Below, in pieces: positions 27,481 to 36,149 of a stretch of DNA of 64,000 nt. Source of the DNA: Wenyingzhuangia sp. 2_MG-2023 (GTDB lineage Bacteria; Bacteroidota; Bacteroidia; Flavobacteriales; Flavobacteriaceae). Location of the stretch: the NCBI RefSeq assembly GCF_030548295.1, contig NZ_JAUOSB010000006.1:1-64000 (forward strand), written 5' to 3'. Position 1 is the first letter of the stretch; each line of letters begins with the position of its first letter. The notes below the pieces were generated by a model that ran no database searches, was not told where the DNA came from, and was given only the letters and a program-made list of their open reading frames with translations. The translations under genes and the position numbers were made by a program.

Positions 27481-28443
27481 TTAAGCATTCTCAGCTTTAA
27501 ATGCCTTTAATTTTTCTATCAATTCAGGAACTACTTCAAAAGCATCTCCTACAATACCATAATCTGCTGCCTTAAAAAAAGGTGCTTCTGGATCTGTATT
27601 GATGACCACTTTGGTTTTAGAAGCATTTACACCCGCTAGGTGTTGTATAGCTCCAGAAATAGCAACAGCAATGTACAAGTTAGCAGCAACTGGTTTTCCT
27701 GTTTGCCCAACATGTTCTGCATGAGGTCTCCATCCCATATCAGATACAGGTTTAGAACAAGCTGTAGCTGCACCTAAAACATCTGCTAAGTCTTCAATCA
27801 TTTTAAAGTTGCTAGCTTCTTTCAATCCTCTACCTCCAGATACCACGATGTCTGCATCTGCAATGGCAATTTTTCCTGAGTTTTTTTCAATGGATTCCGA
27901 AACTATAGTTGAAGAACTACCTGTAGGGATAAATTCTTCTATTGTTGCTTCTGTATTGTTTTCAACAAGGCCAAAAGAATTCTTAGCCAATCCTATTATT
28001 TTTGTTTCAGAAGTAATTTCGGTGTTTCCAAAAGCTTTACCAGAAAAAGTTTTTCTTTTTACGGTAAAAGGTTGCGTGCTGCTAGGAGTACTTACAACGT
28101 TAGATGCATATCCTGCTTTTAACTGTGCTGCAACTAGCGGTGCTACATAATTTCCGTTAGAATTGTTACTGATGATAATCACAGTGCTGTTGTTGGCTTG
28201 TGCAACTTCAACAATACTATGAGTATAAAATTTAGCGTTGAAAGATTTTAAATCTTTATTTTTAATAGCAACTATTTTGTTAGCACCATACGTTTTCAAC
28301 TCTTCTGGTTGATTTGCGTTTACGGTTACGGCAACCAATTCACTATCAATTTGATCAGCAACTGCTTTGGCATAAGATACCGCTTCTAAAGCTGCTTTTT
28401 TATAAATTCCATCACTTGCGTCGGCGAATACTAATACTGACAT
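27481..28443 (-). CDS. etfA: Electron transfer flavoprotein subunit alpha
   Basis: A 320-aa FAD-binding alpha subunit. The C-terminal FAD signature is clear ([50 protein letters not shown], and [19 protein letters not shown]). It pairs with EtfB to carry electrons from acyl-CoA and other dehydrogenases to the quinone pool. It lies 47 nt behind etfB; a small GCTCTT/AAGAGC hairpin without a long T-tract sits between the two. Confidence 0.97.
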   Translation of the reverse strand: MSVLVFADASDGIYKKAALEAVSYAKAVADQIDSELVAVTVNANQPEELKTYGANKIVAIKNKDLKSFNAKFYTHSIVEVAQANNSTVIIISNNSNGNYVAPLVAAQLKAGYASNVVSTPSSTQPFTVKRKTFSGKAFGNTEITSETKIIGLAKNSFGLVENNTEATIEEFIPTGSSSTIVSESIEKNSGKIAIADADIVVSGGRGLKEASNFKMIEDLADVLGAATACSKPVSDMGWRPHAEHVGQTGKPVAANLYIAVAISGAIQHLAGVNASKTKVVINTDPEAPFFKAADYGIVGDAFEVVPELIEKLKAFKAENA

Positions 28444-28490
28444 AGAAATACGTTTTTAATAGCTCTTAAATTTATAAAGAGCATAAGTTT

Positions 28491-29237
28491 TTAAATTACT
28501 TTCGCTTCGTTGTGTAATAAGTTGATCAACTCATCTACATTATTAGCGTCAATCATTTTACAAGCTCCTTTTTCAGCAGGTTTTTCAAAACTGTTGATGT
28601 TGGTTGTTGCTATGGCATCTGTTGCAGAAACTACATTTAATGGTTTTTTACGAGCCATCATAATTCCTCTCATGTTAGGAATTTTTAAATCCTTTTCTTC
28701 AACCAGTCCTTTCTGACCCGCAACCACTAAAGGTAATGTTGCTTTCAGTTGTTCTGTTCCTCCGTCAATTTCTCTGTACAATGTAGCGTTATTTGCTTCA
28801 ACTTCTATACCTACGCAAGCATTAATGTAGTCAATATCTAAAAAAGAAGCTAGTAAACCCGGTACCATTCCTCCGTTATAATCAATAGATTCTTTTCCGG
28901 TAAGGATCAAATCATAAGCTCCATTTTTACAGATTTCAGCCAATTGTTGAGCTACGAAAAAGCCATCTTTTGGAGTTGCATCTATTCTTATTGCTTCATC
29001 GGCACCAATAGCCAAAGCTTTTCTTAGGGTAGGTTCTGTTGTGGCATCTCCCACATTTACGACAGTTACTTTTGCACCTTGTTTTTCTTGAAACCAAATA
29101 GCTCTTGTCAAAGCAAACTCATCATACGGATTGATGACGAATTGCACCCCGTTGGTGTCAAATTCCGTCGAATCGTTGTTGAAATTGATTTTAGAAGTGG
29201 TGTCAGGTACGTGACTTATACAAACTAATATTTTCAT
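28491..29237 (-). CDS. etfB: Electron transfer flavoprotein subunit beta
   Basis: A 248-aa AMP-binding beta subunit. Motifs are KILVCISHVPDT at the N terminus, INPYDEFALTRAIW, LTGKESIDYNGGMVPGLLA and the beta-subunit signature around VEEKDLKIPNMRGIMMARKKPL. First gene of the etfBA-bfn operon, divergent from pdhB. Confidence 0.97.
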   Translation of the reverse strand: MKILVCISHVPDTTSKINFNNDSTEFDTNGVQFVINPYDEFALTRAIWFQEKQGAKVTVVNVGDATTEPTLRKALAIGADEAIRIDATPKDGFFVAQQLAEICKNGAYDLILTGKESIDYNGGMVPGLLASFLDIDYINACVGIEVEANNATLYREIDGGTEQLKATLPLVVAGQKGLVEEKDLKIPNMRGIMMARKKPLNVVSATDAIATTNINSFEKPAEKGACKMIDANNVDELINLLHNEAKVI

Positions 29238-29322
29238 ATTGAGAAGTTTATCTGTTTCTGTGTGTTTATAAAATAAGTAGAAGCTAAAGTAAATTAAATT
29301 TTGTGAATATTTTATTTTAATA

Positions 29323-29355
29323 TTGGAAAAAATGGAGGGGTTTTTGTTATTTTTG
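29323..29355 (+). promoter_or_regulatory. Promoter of pdhB
   Basis: TTG at 29323-29325, a 22-nt spacer and TATTTTTG at 29348-29355. The start codon is at 29381. Confidence 0.6.
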
Positions 29356-29380
29356 TGAAGGTTTAGTTAAAATAAAACAC

Positions 29381-30361
29381 ATGAAAACGATACAATTTAG
29401 AGAAGCAATTTGCGAAGCAATGAGCGAAGAAATGCGTTTGGATGAAAGCATTTATTTAATTGGAGAAGAAGTTGCTGAATACAATGGTGCTTACAAAGCT
29501 TCAAAAGGAATGTTAGATGAATTCGGTGAAAAACGTATCATTGATGCTCCAATTGCGGAATTAGGTTTTGGAGGAATTGCTGTAGGATCTACCATGACAG
29601 GAAACAGACCAATTGTAGAGTACATGACATTTAACTTTGCGTTAGTTGGAATTGATCAAATTATCAACAATGCAGCTAAGATCAGACAAATGTCAGGAGG
29701 ACAATTTCCTTGTCCAATTGTATTTAGAGGGCCTACTGCTTCTGCAGGACAATTAGGGGCTACACACTCACAAGCTTTTGAAAACTGGTTTGCAAACACT
29801 CCAGGTTTAAAAGTTGTAGTACCATCTAATCCTTATGATGCAAAAGGATTGTTAAAAGCAGCAATTAGAGATAACGATCCTGTTATTTTTATGGAATCTG
29901 AGCAAATGTATGGTGATAAAGGTGAAGTACCAGAAGGTGAATACATCATTCCATTAGGAGTTGCAGATATCAAAAGAAAAGGTACAGATGTAACTGTTGT
30001 TTCTTTTGGGAAAATCATCAAAGAAGCTTATAAAGCTGCAGATGCTTTGGAAAAAGAAGGAATTTCAGTTGAAGTTATAGATTTACGTACAGTTCGTCCA
30101 ATGGATACTGATGCTATTTTGGAGTCTGTTAAGAAAACAAATCGTTTGGTAATTTTAGAAGAAGCATGGCCATTTGGTTCTGTAGCTACTGAAATTGCAT
30201 ATAGAGTACAAGAGCAAGCATTTGATTACTTAGATGCTCCAATACAAAGAATCAATACTGCAGATACACCAGCAGCATATTCCCCAGTTTTAATGGAAGA
30301 ATGGTTGCCAAATGCACAAGATGTAATTGATGCTGTTAAGGCAACATTATACGTGAAGTAA
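29381..30361 (+). CDS. pdhB: Pyruvate dehydrogenase E1 component subunit beta
   Basis: A 326-aa transketolase-fold beta subunit. It has the expected pyrimidine-binding half (IAELGFGGIAVGSTMTGNRPIVEYMTFNF) and the C-terminal half (DLRTVRPMDTDAILESVKKTNRLVILEEAWPFGSVATEI). With an alpha subunit, not in this window, it makes the thiamine-dependent E1 that decarboxylates pyruvate. A separate transcription unit with its own promoter and terminator. A closely related 2-oxoacid E1 beta is the main alternative. Confidence 0.9.
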   Translation: MKTIQFREAICEAMSEEMRLDESIYLIGEEVAEYNGAYKASKGMLDEFGEKRIIDAPIAELGFGGIAVGSTMTGNRPIVEYMTFNFALVGIDQIINNAAKIRQMSGGQFPCPIVFRGPTASAGQLGATHSQAFENWFANTPGLKVVVPSNPYDAKGLLKAAIRDNDPVIFMESEQMYGDKGEVPEGEYIIPLGVADIKRKGTDVTVVSFGKIIKEAYKAADALEKEGISVEVIDLRTVRPMDTDAILESVKKTNRLVILEEAWPFGSVATEIAYRVQEQAFDYLDAPIQRINTADTPAAYSPVLMEEWLPNAQDVIDAVKATLYVK

Positions 30362-30386
30362 TCTGCTAAAGAACATAAAGTTTTAT

Positions 30387-30423
30387 AAATTCCTTTCTTA
30401 CTTTTGAGAAGGGAATTTTTTTA
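30387..30423 (+). terminator. Terminator after pdhB
   Basis: Stem AAATTCCTTTCTT with AGAAGGGAATTT (some G-U pairs), then a T-run of about seven. Confidence 0.75.
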
Positions 30424-30431
30424 TACTAACT

Positions 30432-32942
30432 ATGCTTAAACACTATCTATTTATAATTAATCTGTTACTCTCATTTGTTGTTTTAGGACAAACAAAAGTA
30501 AAGGGAATTGTAGTAGATGTAGAGGGAGAACCTTTACCATTTGCTAGTGTTGTTTTTGAACAATCTACAGAAGGTACTATCACTGATGAAAACGGAGATT
30601 TTTACTTATATTCTCCAAAAACATACAGAAAAATACAGGTCAGTTTTGTAGGATTTGATAAGGTAACTTTGCCTATTGAGAAACAAGATCAAACATTTAA
30701 AGTTGTACTAAAAGAAAGTGCAAACCAATTACAGACTGTTGTAATTTATAAAGGTCGTGTAGAAAAAAAAGGAAACCCAGCCATTGCGTTGCTAAAAAAA
30801 GTATGGGCAAAAAAACGGAGTAACGGACTTCGGATGTTTGATTCTTACGAATATCAGAAGTATGAAAAAATACAGTTTGATCTGAATAATATAGATTCCA
30901 CTTTTACAGAACAAAAGGTTTTTAAAGGATTGGAATTTGTTTTTAATGAAATAGATACTTCTAGAGTTACAGGAAAAAATTTCTTACCAGTATACATAAA
31001 CGAATCGATATATAATGTGTACGGAAAAAACAAAGACAAAAGTGAACTTGTTCGACAAGATTTAGAAGCAAATAAGAATTCAGGAATTGGTGCGGGTGCA
31101 GGGGTCACAACTTACATTAAAGATCTCTATGTAGATTATGATGTTTATGACGATTACATTCGCTTATTTGGAAAAAGTTTTGCTAGTCCTGTAGGGAAAG
31201 CAGGAGTAAATACTTATAATTATGTGTTAGCAGATAGTGCCAATGTTGGAGGAAAATGGTGTTACAATATAGTGTATTATCCAATCCGTAAAAATGAATT
31301 GACCTTTAAAGGAGATATGTGGATTGCAGATACCACATTTGCTGTTAAAGATATCAACATGCAAGTGTCTAAAAGTGCCAATCTTAACTGGGTAAAAGAG
31401 GTGTATTTAGAGCAGAAATTTAGTGTGTTGAATGATTCTACCATTTTGCCAGAACGAGACTATATGTTGGCTGACTTTAGTTTGCGTAAGAAAAAATCTT
31501 CTATGGGCGTTTTTGGAAAAAGAACTACTTTCTACGACAATTATACTTTTAATAAAACCAAAAAAGAAGAATTCTACAAAACCAAAACAGATGTTTTTGC
31601 CGATAGTATTTACAATGCCGAGGATGCGTATTGGAACGCTCATCGATTGGAGAAATTGGACAAAAATGAAAAAGGAATTTATAGCATGTTAGACACGCTA
31701 AAAACCGTTCCTAAATTCAAAAGAATTTACAATTTAGGAGTAATTTTAGCAACGGGTTATGTAGAAATGAACAACTTTGATTATGGTCCTGTATTTTCTA
31801 CATTTGATTTTAATGATGTTGAAGGAGTACGAGTACGAGTAGGAGGTAGAACTTATTTTGGAATAAATGATATTTGGAGATTACAAGGGTATACCGCCTA
31901 TGGTTTTAAAGACCATAGAGTAAAATATGGAGTTTCTTACAAATATATGTTTGACAAACAAAAAAGGTTGATTTTTGGAATAGGAAGAAGAGATGATGTA
32001 GAGCAGACAGCAGCAGGTTTAACTGTTAGTAATGATGTGTTGGGAAGAAGTTTTGCTACTTCAGGATTGTTCTCTAGTGGCTCTTCAAATCTATTGACAG
32101 ATATTCAACTAACCAATATGTATGTTAGCGCAGAACCAGTTGATAATATCAATTTTCAATTGAGTTTTGTCCATCGAAACTTAAAATCTGCATCTCAAGC
32201 TTTTAGCATGGCTTATTTAGATGATTTGGGTAATATACAATCAGACACCAAACAAATAGAAGTAGGAGTATCAATAAAATACACTCCCAAAAGAAAATTG
32301 TTCGGAAACGGGGTAGAGCGTAAAGAAGTAAATGATAATTTTCCTGTTGTTTATTTTAGTTATGGTCATGGTGTGGGCGATTTCTTAGAAAGTGATTTCA
32401 ACTATCATAAATTTCAATTGTATTACAAACAGCCATTTTATTTAGGTCTGTTAGGGAGAACAACATCTGTTATAGAGGTTGGTAAAACATTTGGAGATGT
32501 GTCTATAGGCTTGTTAAATGTAGTTCCTGGTAACCAATCTTTTTTCAATATTCAGAATACTTTTGGATTGTTAAATTATTATGAGTTTATTACAGATTCT
32601 TATGCATCTATGCACTTTGAACACAATTTTAATGGACGTTTGTTTGGAAAAATACCTTTTTTAAGAAAATTGAATTTACGAGAAGTTATTGGGGTAAAAG
32701 GAGTATACGGAACCATTTCTCAATCTAATATAGATACCAATTTACCAGCGTTTGAGTCTTTAGCCTTTGATGATTACAGAGGAGAAACCATTGCACCTAG
32801 TAATGTTTATTATGAGTACAATGCGGGAATAGATAATATTTTTAAAGTTTTTAGGTTAGACCTTTTTTGGAGAGGAAATTATTTAGACCACCAAGGAGCA
32901 AATAACTTTGGGGTTAAAGGTTCTTTTGGGTTTAGCTTTTAA
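30432..32942 (+). CDS. DUF5686 protein with carboxypeptidase-like N-terminal domain
   Basis: An 836-aa exported outer-membrane protein. After a signal peptide (MLKHYLFIINLLLSFVVLGQ), residues about 20-105 form a CarboxypepD_reg-like beta domain (VKGIVVDVEGEPLPFASVVFEQSTEGTITDENGDF). The remainder, with alternating aromatic and polar strands ending in SFGFSF, fits the DUF5686 beta-barrel-like family. Proteins of this kind are common in Bacteroidota outer membranes and are of unknown function. No TonB box or plug domain was evident, so it is not a SusC-type receptor. Confidence 0.85.
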   Translation: MLKHYLFIINLLLSFVVLGQTKVKGIVVDVEGEPLPFASVVFEQSTEGTITDENGDFYLYSPKTYRKIQVSFVGFDKVTLPIEKQDQTFKVVLKESANQLQTVVIYKGRVEKKGNPAIALLKKVWAKKRSNGLRMFDSYEYQKYEKIQFDLNNIDSTFTEQKVFKGLEFVFNEIDTSRVTGKNFLPVYINESIYNVYGKNKDKSELVRQDLEANKNSGIGAGAGVTTYIKDLYVDYDVYDDYIRLFGKSFASPVGKAGVNTYNYVLADSANVGGKWCYNIVYYPIRKNELTFKGDMWIADTTFAVKDINMQVSKSANLNWVKEVYLEQKFSVLNDSTILPERDYMLADFSLRKKKSSMGVFGKRTTFYDNYTFNKTKKEEFYKTKTDVFADSIYNAEDAYWNAHRLEKLDKNEKGIYSMLDTLKTVPKFKRIYNLGVILATGYVEMNNFDYGPVFSTFDFNDVEGVRVRVGGRTYFGINDIWRLQGYTAYGFKDHRVKYGVSYKYMFDKQKRLIFGIGRRDDVEQTAAGLTVSNDVLGRSFATSGLFSSGSSNLLTDIQLTNMYVSAEPVDNINFQLSFVHRNLKSASQAFSMAYLDDLGNIQSDTKQIEVGVSIKYTPKRKLFGNGVERKEVNDNFPVVYFSYGHGVGDFLESDFNYHKFQLYYKQPFYLGLLGRTTSVIEVGKTFGDVSIGLLNVVPGNQSFFNIQNTFGLLNYYEFITDSYASMHFEHNFNGRLFGKIPFLRKLNLREVIGVKGVYGTISQSNIDTNLPAFESLAFDDYRGETIAPSNVYYEYNAGIDNIFKVFRLDLFWRGNYLDHQGANNFGVKGSFGFSF

Positions 32943-32979
32943 TTTATTAAGTTAAAAAGTAATATATAATTAAGAAAAT

Positions 32980-33894
32980 ATGGCGTTAAAAATTTTTGGA
33001 CACAGATCTCCGGATACGGATGCAACAGCATCAGCGATTGTATGGGCTTGGTATTTAAGTCAGCAAGGAATAGAGTCAACACCTTACGTGTTAGGAACTC
33101 CTAATACAGAAGCTTTGTATGTATTAAAGCATTGGGGTTTTGATGTTCCTGAAGTGTTGGTTAGTGTGTCTGCTGAAGATGAAGTAGTAATTGTGGATAC
33201 AAACAATCCAGAAGAATTGTTTGAGAATATCAACGAAACCGGAATTGTTCAAATTATTGATCATCATAAGTTGGTAGGCGGTTTAGAAACAGCAGGTCCT
33301 ATAGATATTACCATCAAACCATTGGCTTCTACAGCATCTGTTATGTATTTGATGATGGGGGTAGATGAGGTTTCTGATTTGCCAAATGAAATTGCAGGAC
33401 TAATGCTGTCTTGTATTATTTCAGACACCTTGGAATTCCGTAGTCCTACAACAACAGAAGATGATAAAGCAATGGCTCAGCATTTAGCTCACAAATTGGA
33501 AATAGATATCAATGAATATGCTACCAAAATGTTTGAGGCTAAATCTGATATTTCTGCTTTTTCTGATGAAGAATTGATCAAAATGGATAGTAAAAAATAC
33601 GAAGCTAGCGGAAATAAATACCGTGTTTCTGTATTAGAAACTACAGCTCCAAACATTGTTTTAGATAGAAAAGATTCTATTTTATCTAAGATAGAAGATG
33701 TGAAAATAAAAGAAGGATTAGATGCAGTTTTGTTATTTGTAGTAGATATTCTAAAAGAAGAAGCTACTTTGTTTGTCTCTAATGATATGGTTAAACAAGT
33801 GGCAGAGTCTAAGTTCAATGCAACTGTTACTTCTGATTTGGTTGTGTTGCCAGGAATTGTTTCTAGAAAAAAACAAATTATACCTGTGTTGTAA
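32980..33894 (+). CDS. ppaC: Manganese-dependent inorganic pyrophosphatase
   Basis: A 304-aa DHH-family type II pyrophosphatase. Metal ligands are seen in GHRSPDTDATASA (H8, D12, D14), in VDTN, and in DHHK (the family DHH signature). A DHHA2 domain follows, with SRKKQIIPVL at the C terminus as in known enzymes. Cytosolic; it removes pyrophosphate from biosynthetic reactions. Confidence 0.95.
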   Translation: MALKIFGHRSPDTDATASAIVWAWYLSQQGIESTPYVLGTPNTEALYVLKHWGFDVPEVLVSVSAEDEVVIVDTNNPEELFENINETGIVQIIDHHKLVGGLETAGPIDITIKPLASTASVMYLMMGVDEVSDLPNEIAGLMLSCIISDTLEFRSPTTTEDDKAMAQHLAHKLEIDINEYATKMFEAKSDISAFSDEELIKMDSKKYEASGNKYRVSVLETTAPNIVLDRKDSILSKIEDVKIKEGLDAVLLFVVDILKEEATLFVSNDMVKQVAESKFNATVTSDLVVLPGIVSRKKQIIPVL

Positions 33895-33914
33895 CTAGAT
33901 TTATTAAAGAATTG

Positions 33915-33949
33915 AAAAATCTCAACTTAAATTTAAGTTGAGATTTTTT
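33915..33949. terminator. Bidirectional terminator between ppaC and the LacI gene
   Basis: An almost perfect palindrome AAAAATCTCAACTTAAA/TTTAAGTTGAGATTTTT with a T-tract. The two genes converge on it. Confidence 0.92.
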
Positions 33950-33964
33950 GTTTTATACAACGGT

Positions 33965-35020
33965 TTATGAATAACTAATTTCTTTTTGAGTATAAGAACT
34001 TAAGTTTTCTGAATTTATAATGTTGATAGGTAACAAATTGTTTTTAGGTGTGGTTTTACTAAACATAAAGTGTTCTATAAGATTTGTCAATCCTAAATAG
34101 ATTTGATGTTTTGCATTTTGATGAATTAAAAATTGAATCGTATTGTTCTTTAAGTGAGTTATGTTCTTATCTAACAAATCATAACCAATCAATTTTAGGT
34201 TTTTTATATGGTGTTTTTCAAGTAACTCTGCAACCATATATGTTTTTGAATTTGTTACAAATAACCCTTTTATGTCTGGATTGTTCTTTAAAAAAGATAG
34301 AAATTCTGATTCTAAATTTTCTGTTGAAAAAGTTAAAGTTGTCGAGCTTATTTTTGTTTGAGTACTTTTGATATAGGCTCTAAATCCTTTTTCTTTTTCA
34401 TGAAAATAGGTTGCATTTTTATAATTGGCACCTATATATAGAACAGCTATTTTTCCCTCTCCTAAAATCAAATCAAATAATTTAGCTGCAATTCTTCCAC
34501 TCTTGATAAGATCTTGTCCTACAAAATTAAATATTTTATCATTTGTAATGTTGTTGTTAAAGATGCTCACCACAATATTCTGATTGGCAAATAGATTGAT
34601 TATAGTATCGGATTCCTTTTGAAAAGACGGTACCATTAACACACCATCTGGCTTTAGATCTAGTACTTCGTTACTTTTTTGTAAAAAAGAATCTACATCT
34701 TTGGAGTGATATAATAATGTTTTGATAACAATATCAAAAGAAGCGTATTCTTGTTTTACTGACTTGATTCCTTCTTTACAAGAGAGCCAATATTGATCAA
34801 GATTGTAGTCAGGAATTAACACACATAAAGTATATATCTTGTTGTTTTTTAGGTTTCTAGCAATTAAGTTAGGTTTGTAGTCAATCTCAGCAAGTATTCT
34901 ACTTACATCAGCAAAAGCTTTTTCTGAAACTTTACCTCTTTTGTGAATAACACGATCAACTGTTCCTTTAGAAACCCCAGCAAGTTCTGCAATATCCTTT
35001 ATGGTATATTTTTTTTTCAT
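33965..35020 (-). CDS. LacI-family transcriptional regulator
   Basis: A 351-aa regulator. The N-terminal helix-turn-helix is TIKDIAELAGVSKGTVDRVIHKRGKVSEK, with the hinge YKPNLIARNLKNNK. The C-terminal periplasmic-binding-like effector domain begins with TLCVLIPD. ATG 35020 (MKKKYTIKD) is preferred to an in-frame 35044 start because helix-turn-helix proteins of this family begin there. It lies next to an amino-sugar uptake and catabolism locus, and four operator-like palindromes lie 40-121 nt upstream of it. The likely effector is an amino sugar or its phosphate. Autoregulation is probable. Confidence 0.9.
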   Translation of the reverse strand: MKKKYTIKDIAELAGVSKGTVDRVIHKRGKVSEKAFADVSRILAEIDYKPNLIARNLKNNKIYTLCVLIPDYNLDQYWLSCKEGIKSVKQEYASFDIVIKTLLYHSKDVDSFLQKSNEVLDLKPDGVLMVPSFQKESDTIINLFANQNIVVSIFNNNITNDKIFNFVGQDLIKSGRIAAKLFDLILGEGKIAVLYIGANYKNATYFHEKEKGFRAYIKSTQTKISSTTLTFSTENLESEFLSFLKNNPDIKGLFVTNSKTYMVAELLEKHHIKNLKLIGYDLLDKNITHLKNNTIQFLIHQNAKHQIYLGLTNLIEHFMFSKTTPKNNLLPINIINSENLSSYTQKEISYS

Positions 35021-35059
35021 TCTGTAAATATAGCAAAAAAACATTTTTTTAACATTTAC

Positions 35060-35141
35060 TTGTTCTCGATAACAATTTTAATTAGTGTTCGAGCACATTA
35101 TATTGTGTGCTCGACAACACTGAGGTATGTGTTCGAGCACA
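35060..35141. promoter_or_regulatory. Four phased LacI-type operator palindromes
   Basis: Four palindromes with a central CG lie at 35060-35075 (TTGTTCTCGATAACAA), 35085-35096 (GTGTTCGAGCAC), 35107-35118 (GTGCTCGACAAC, right half imperfect) and 35128-35141 (TGTGTTCGAGCACA). Their centres are 67.5, 90.5, 112.5 and 134.5 (plus 35000), so the spacing is 23, 22 and 22 bp, about two helical turns. They lie in the divergent region between the LacI gene and the 35356 gene. Binding by that regulator is inferred. Confidence 0.7.
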
Positions 35142-35355
35142 TTTTTTGTGTTTTTTCTTTTTTATATCATTTTCATTCTATATTTTAGCCATATGAAAAA
35201 TACACTTTGTTTTTTAGTGCATTGATTTGCAGATTTTTATTGTGTTTTTTGAGTTGAGTGTTCGTTTTTTACATACTATTATTTGTTTTATTTAAAACGA
35301 AAAAATGTAGTGGAGAGATGAAAAACGTAAAATATAAAAATAGAACTATAGCCCC
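35142..35355. other. Remainder of divergent region
   Basis: About 214 nt, T-rich. No strict TAnnTTTG match was seen; TACACTTTG (35201-35209) and TATTATTTG (35277-35285) each have a 3-nt spacing inside the motif. No convincing coding remnant of the missing kinase N-lobe was found here. Confidence 0.5.
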
Positions 35356-36054
35356 ATGGTACTAGATAAGACATCACATGTTGTAAAAATATTTAAAAAG
35401 TACAAACGTAAACCTGAGCAAGAACCCCAAGATGGTTTGTCAAACGTAACAAGTGCTTTTGATGTTTCGAAACCAACGAATGTTATTCCAAATTTTTATG
35501 ATGTATCTAAATATTACGATGAATTTACTAAAGTGATAGATACGGCCAAGGAAAAAAAAATTGTCAAAGCAAAAGCCTGCATTGCTAAAATAGCGGAGTT
35601 AAAAGATGAAATGCACGTTCTTCAAGACATGAAAGAGAAAGGAGATTTACCCTTGAATTTTATTTACACAGATAAATTACTGTCGGGTATTGTTTATAAT
35701 GATTTTGGAAATGCTGTGAGGACTATTTGTAATACTGCGGCAGAAGATGAAAAAGATTTGTCTAAGGTTGAGTTTGATATGAAAGCATACAAAACATATA
35801 AAGAAAATTTTCTGAAGCAGTTGAGAGGTTATTTAACATCACTAGAAATTAAATATTTGCCTTTGTCTGCCAAAACAATCATGTTTATAACTGGATTAAG
35901 GTTCTTAACAGATTATTTAAATAATGATGTTTGTTACAAGGTAGCTTATAGAGAACATAATTTGATAAGAGCTAAAAATCAATTCAAATTGATTGATTCT
36001 TTTTCTAGTCAGATACATGAGAATTTTCTAATAGAAAATAAATGTTTTGTATAG
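35356..36054 (+). pseudogene. Eroded phosphotransferase (APH/NahK-like sugar kinase) remnant
   Basis: A 232-aa open frame whose C-terminal half matches my recollection of APH-fold N-acetylhexosamine kinases: TAAEDEKDLSKVEFD, YLPLSAKTIMFITGLRFLTDYL and HNLIRAKNQFKL. The parts that make the kinase work are gone. The N-lobe is reduced to HVVKIFKK...LSNVTSAF, then the frame jumps to VIPNFYDV. The catalytic segment expected as LRVTHNDTKLNN...VIDLDTVMPG is collapsed to LNFIYTDKLLSGIVYNDFG, so the catalytic Asp and Asn are missing. The frame is preserved through these deletions. It is placed between the operators and the sugar importer. It may be a recent pseudogene or a retained pseudokinase. Confidence 0.6.
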
Positions 36055-36149
36055 CAACTGAAAAATGAGATTTATTTAAACCTGTTCTGTTGGTAAGCCT
36101 AAGAACATTTTATAAAATTATTATATAAACCCAAAACACTAAAAAAAAT

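Noticed and set aside
28460-28480. Terminator between etfB and etfA
   Set aside because: A six-bp GCTCTT/AAGAGC stem exists but lacks a strong T-tract, and the two genes are expected to be co-expressed.
35201-35285. TAnnTTTG promoters for the 35356 gene
   Set aside because: TACACTTTG and TATTATTTG have three bases between TA and TTTG, not two, and no -33 element fits.
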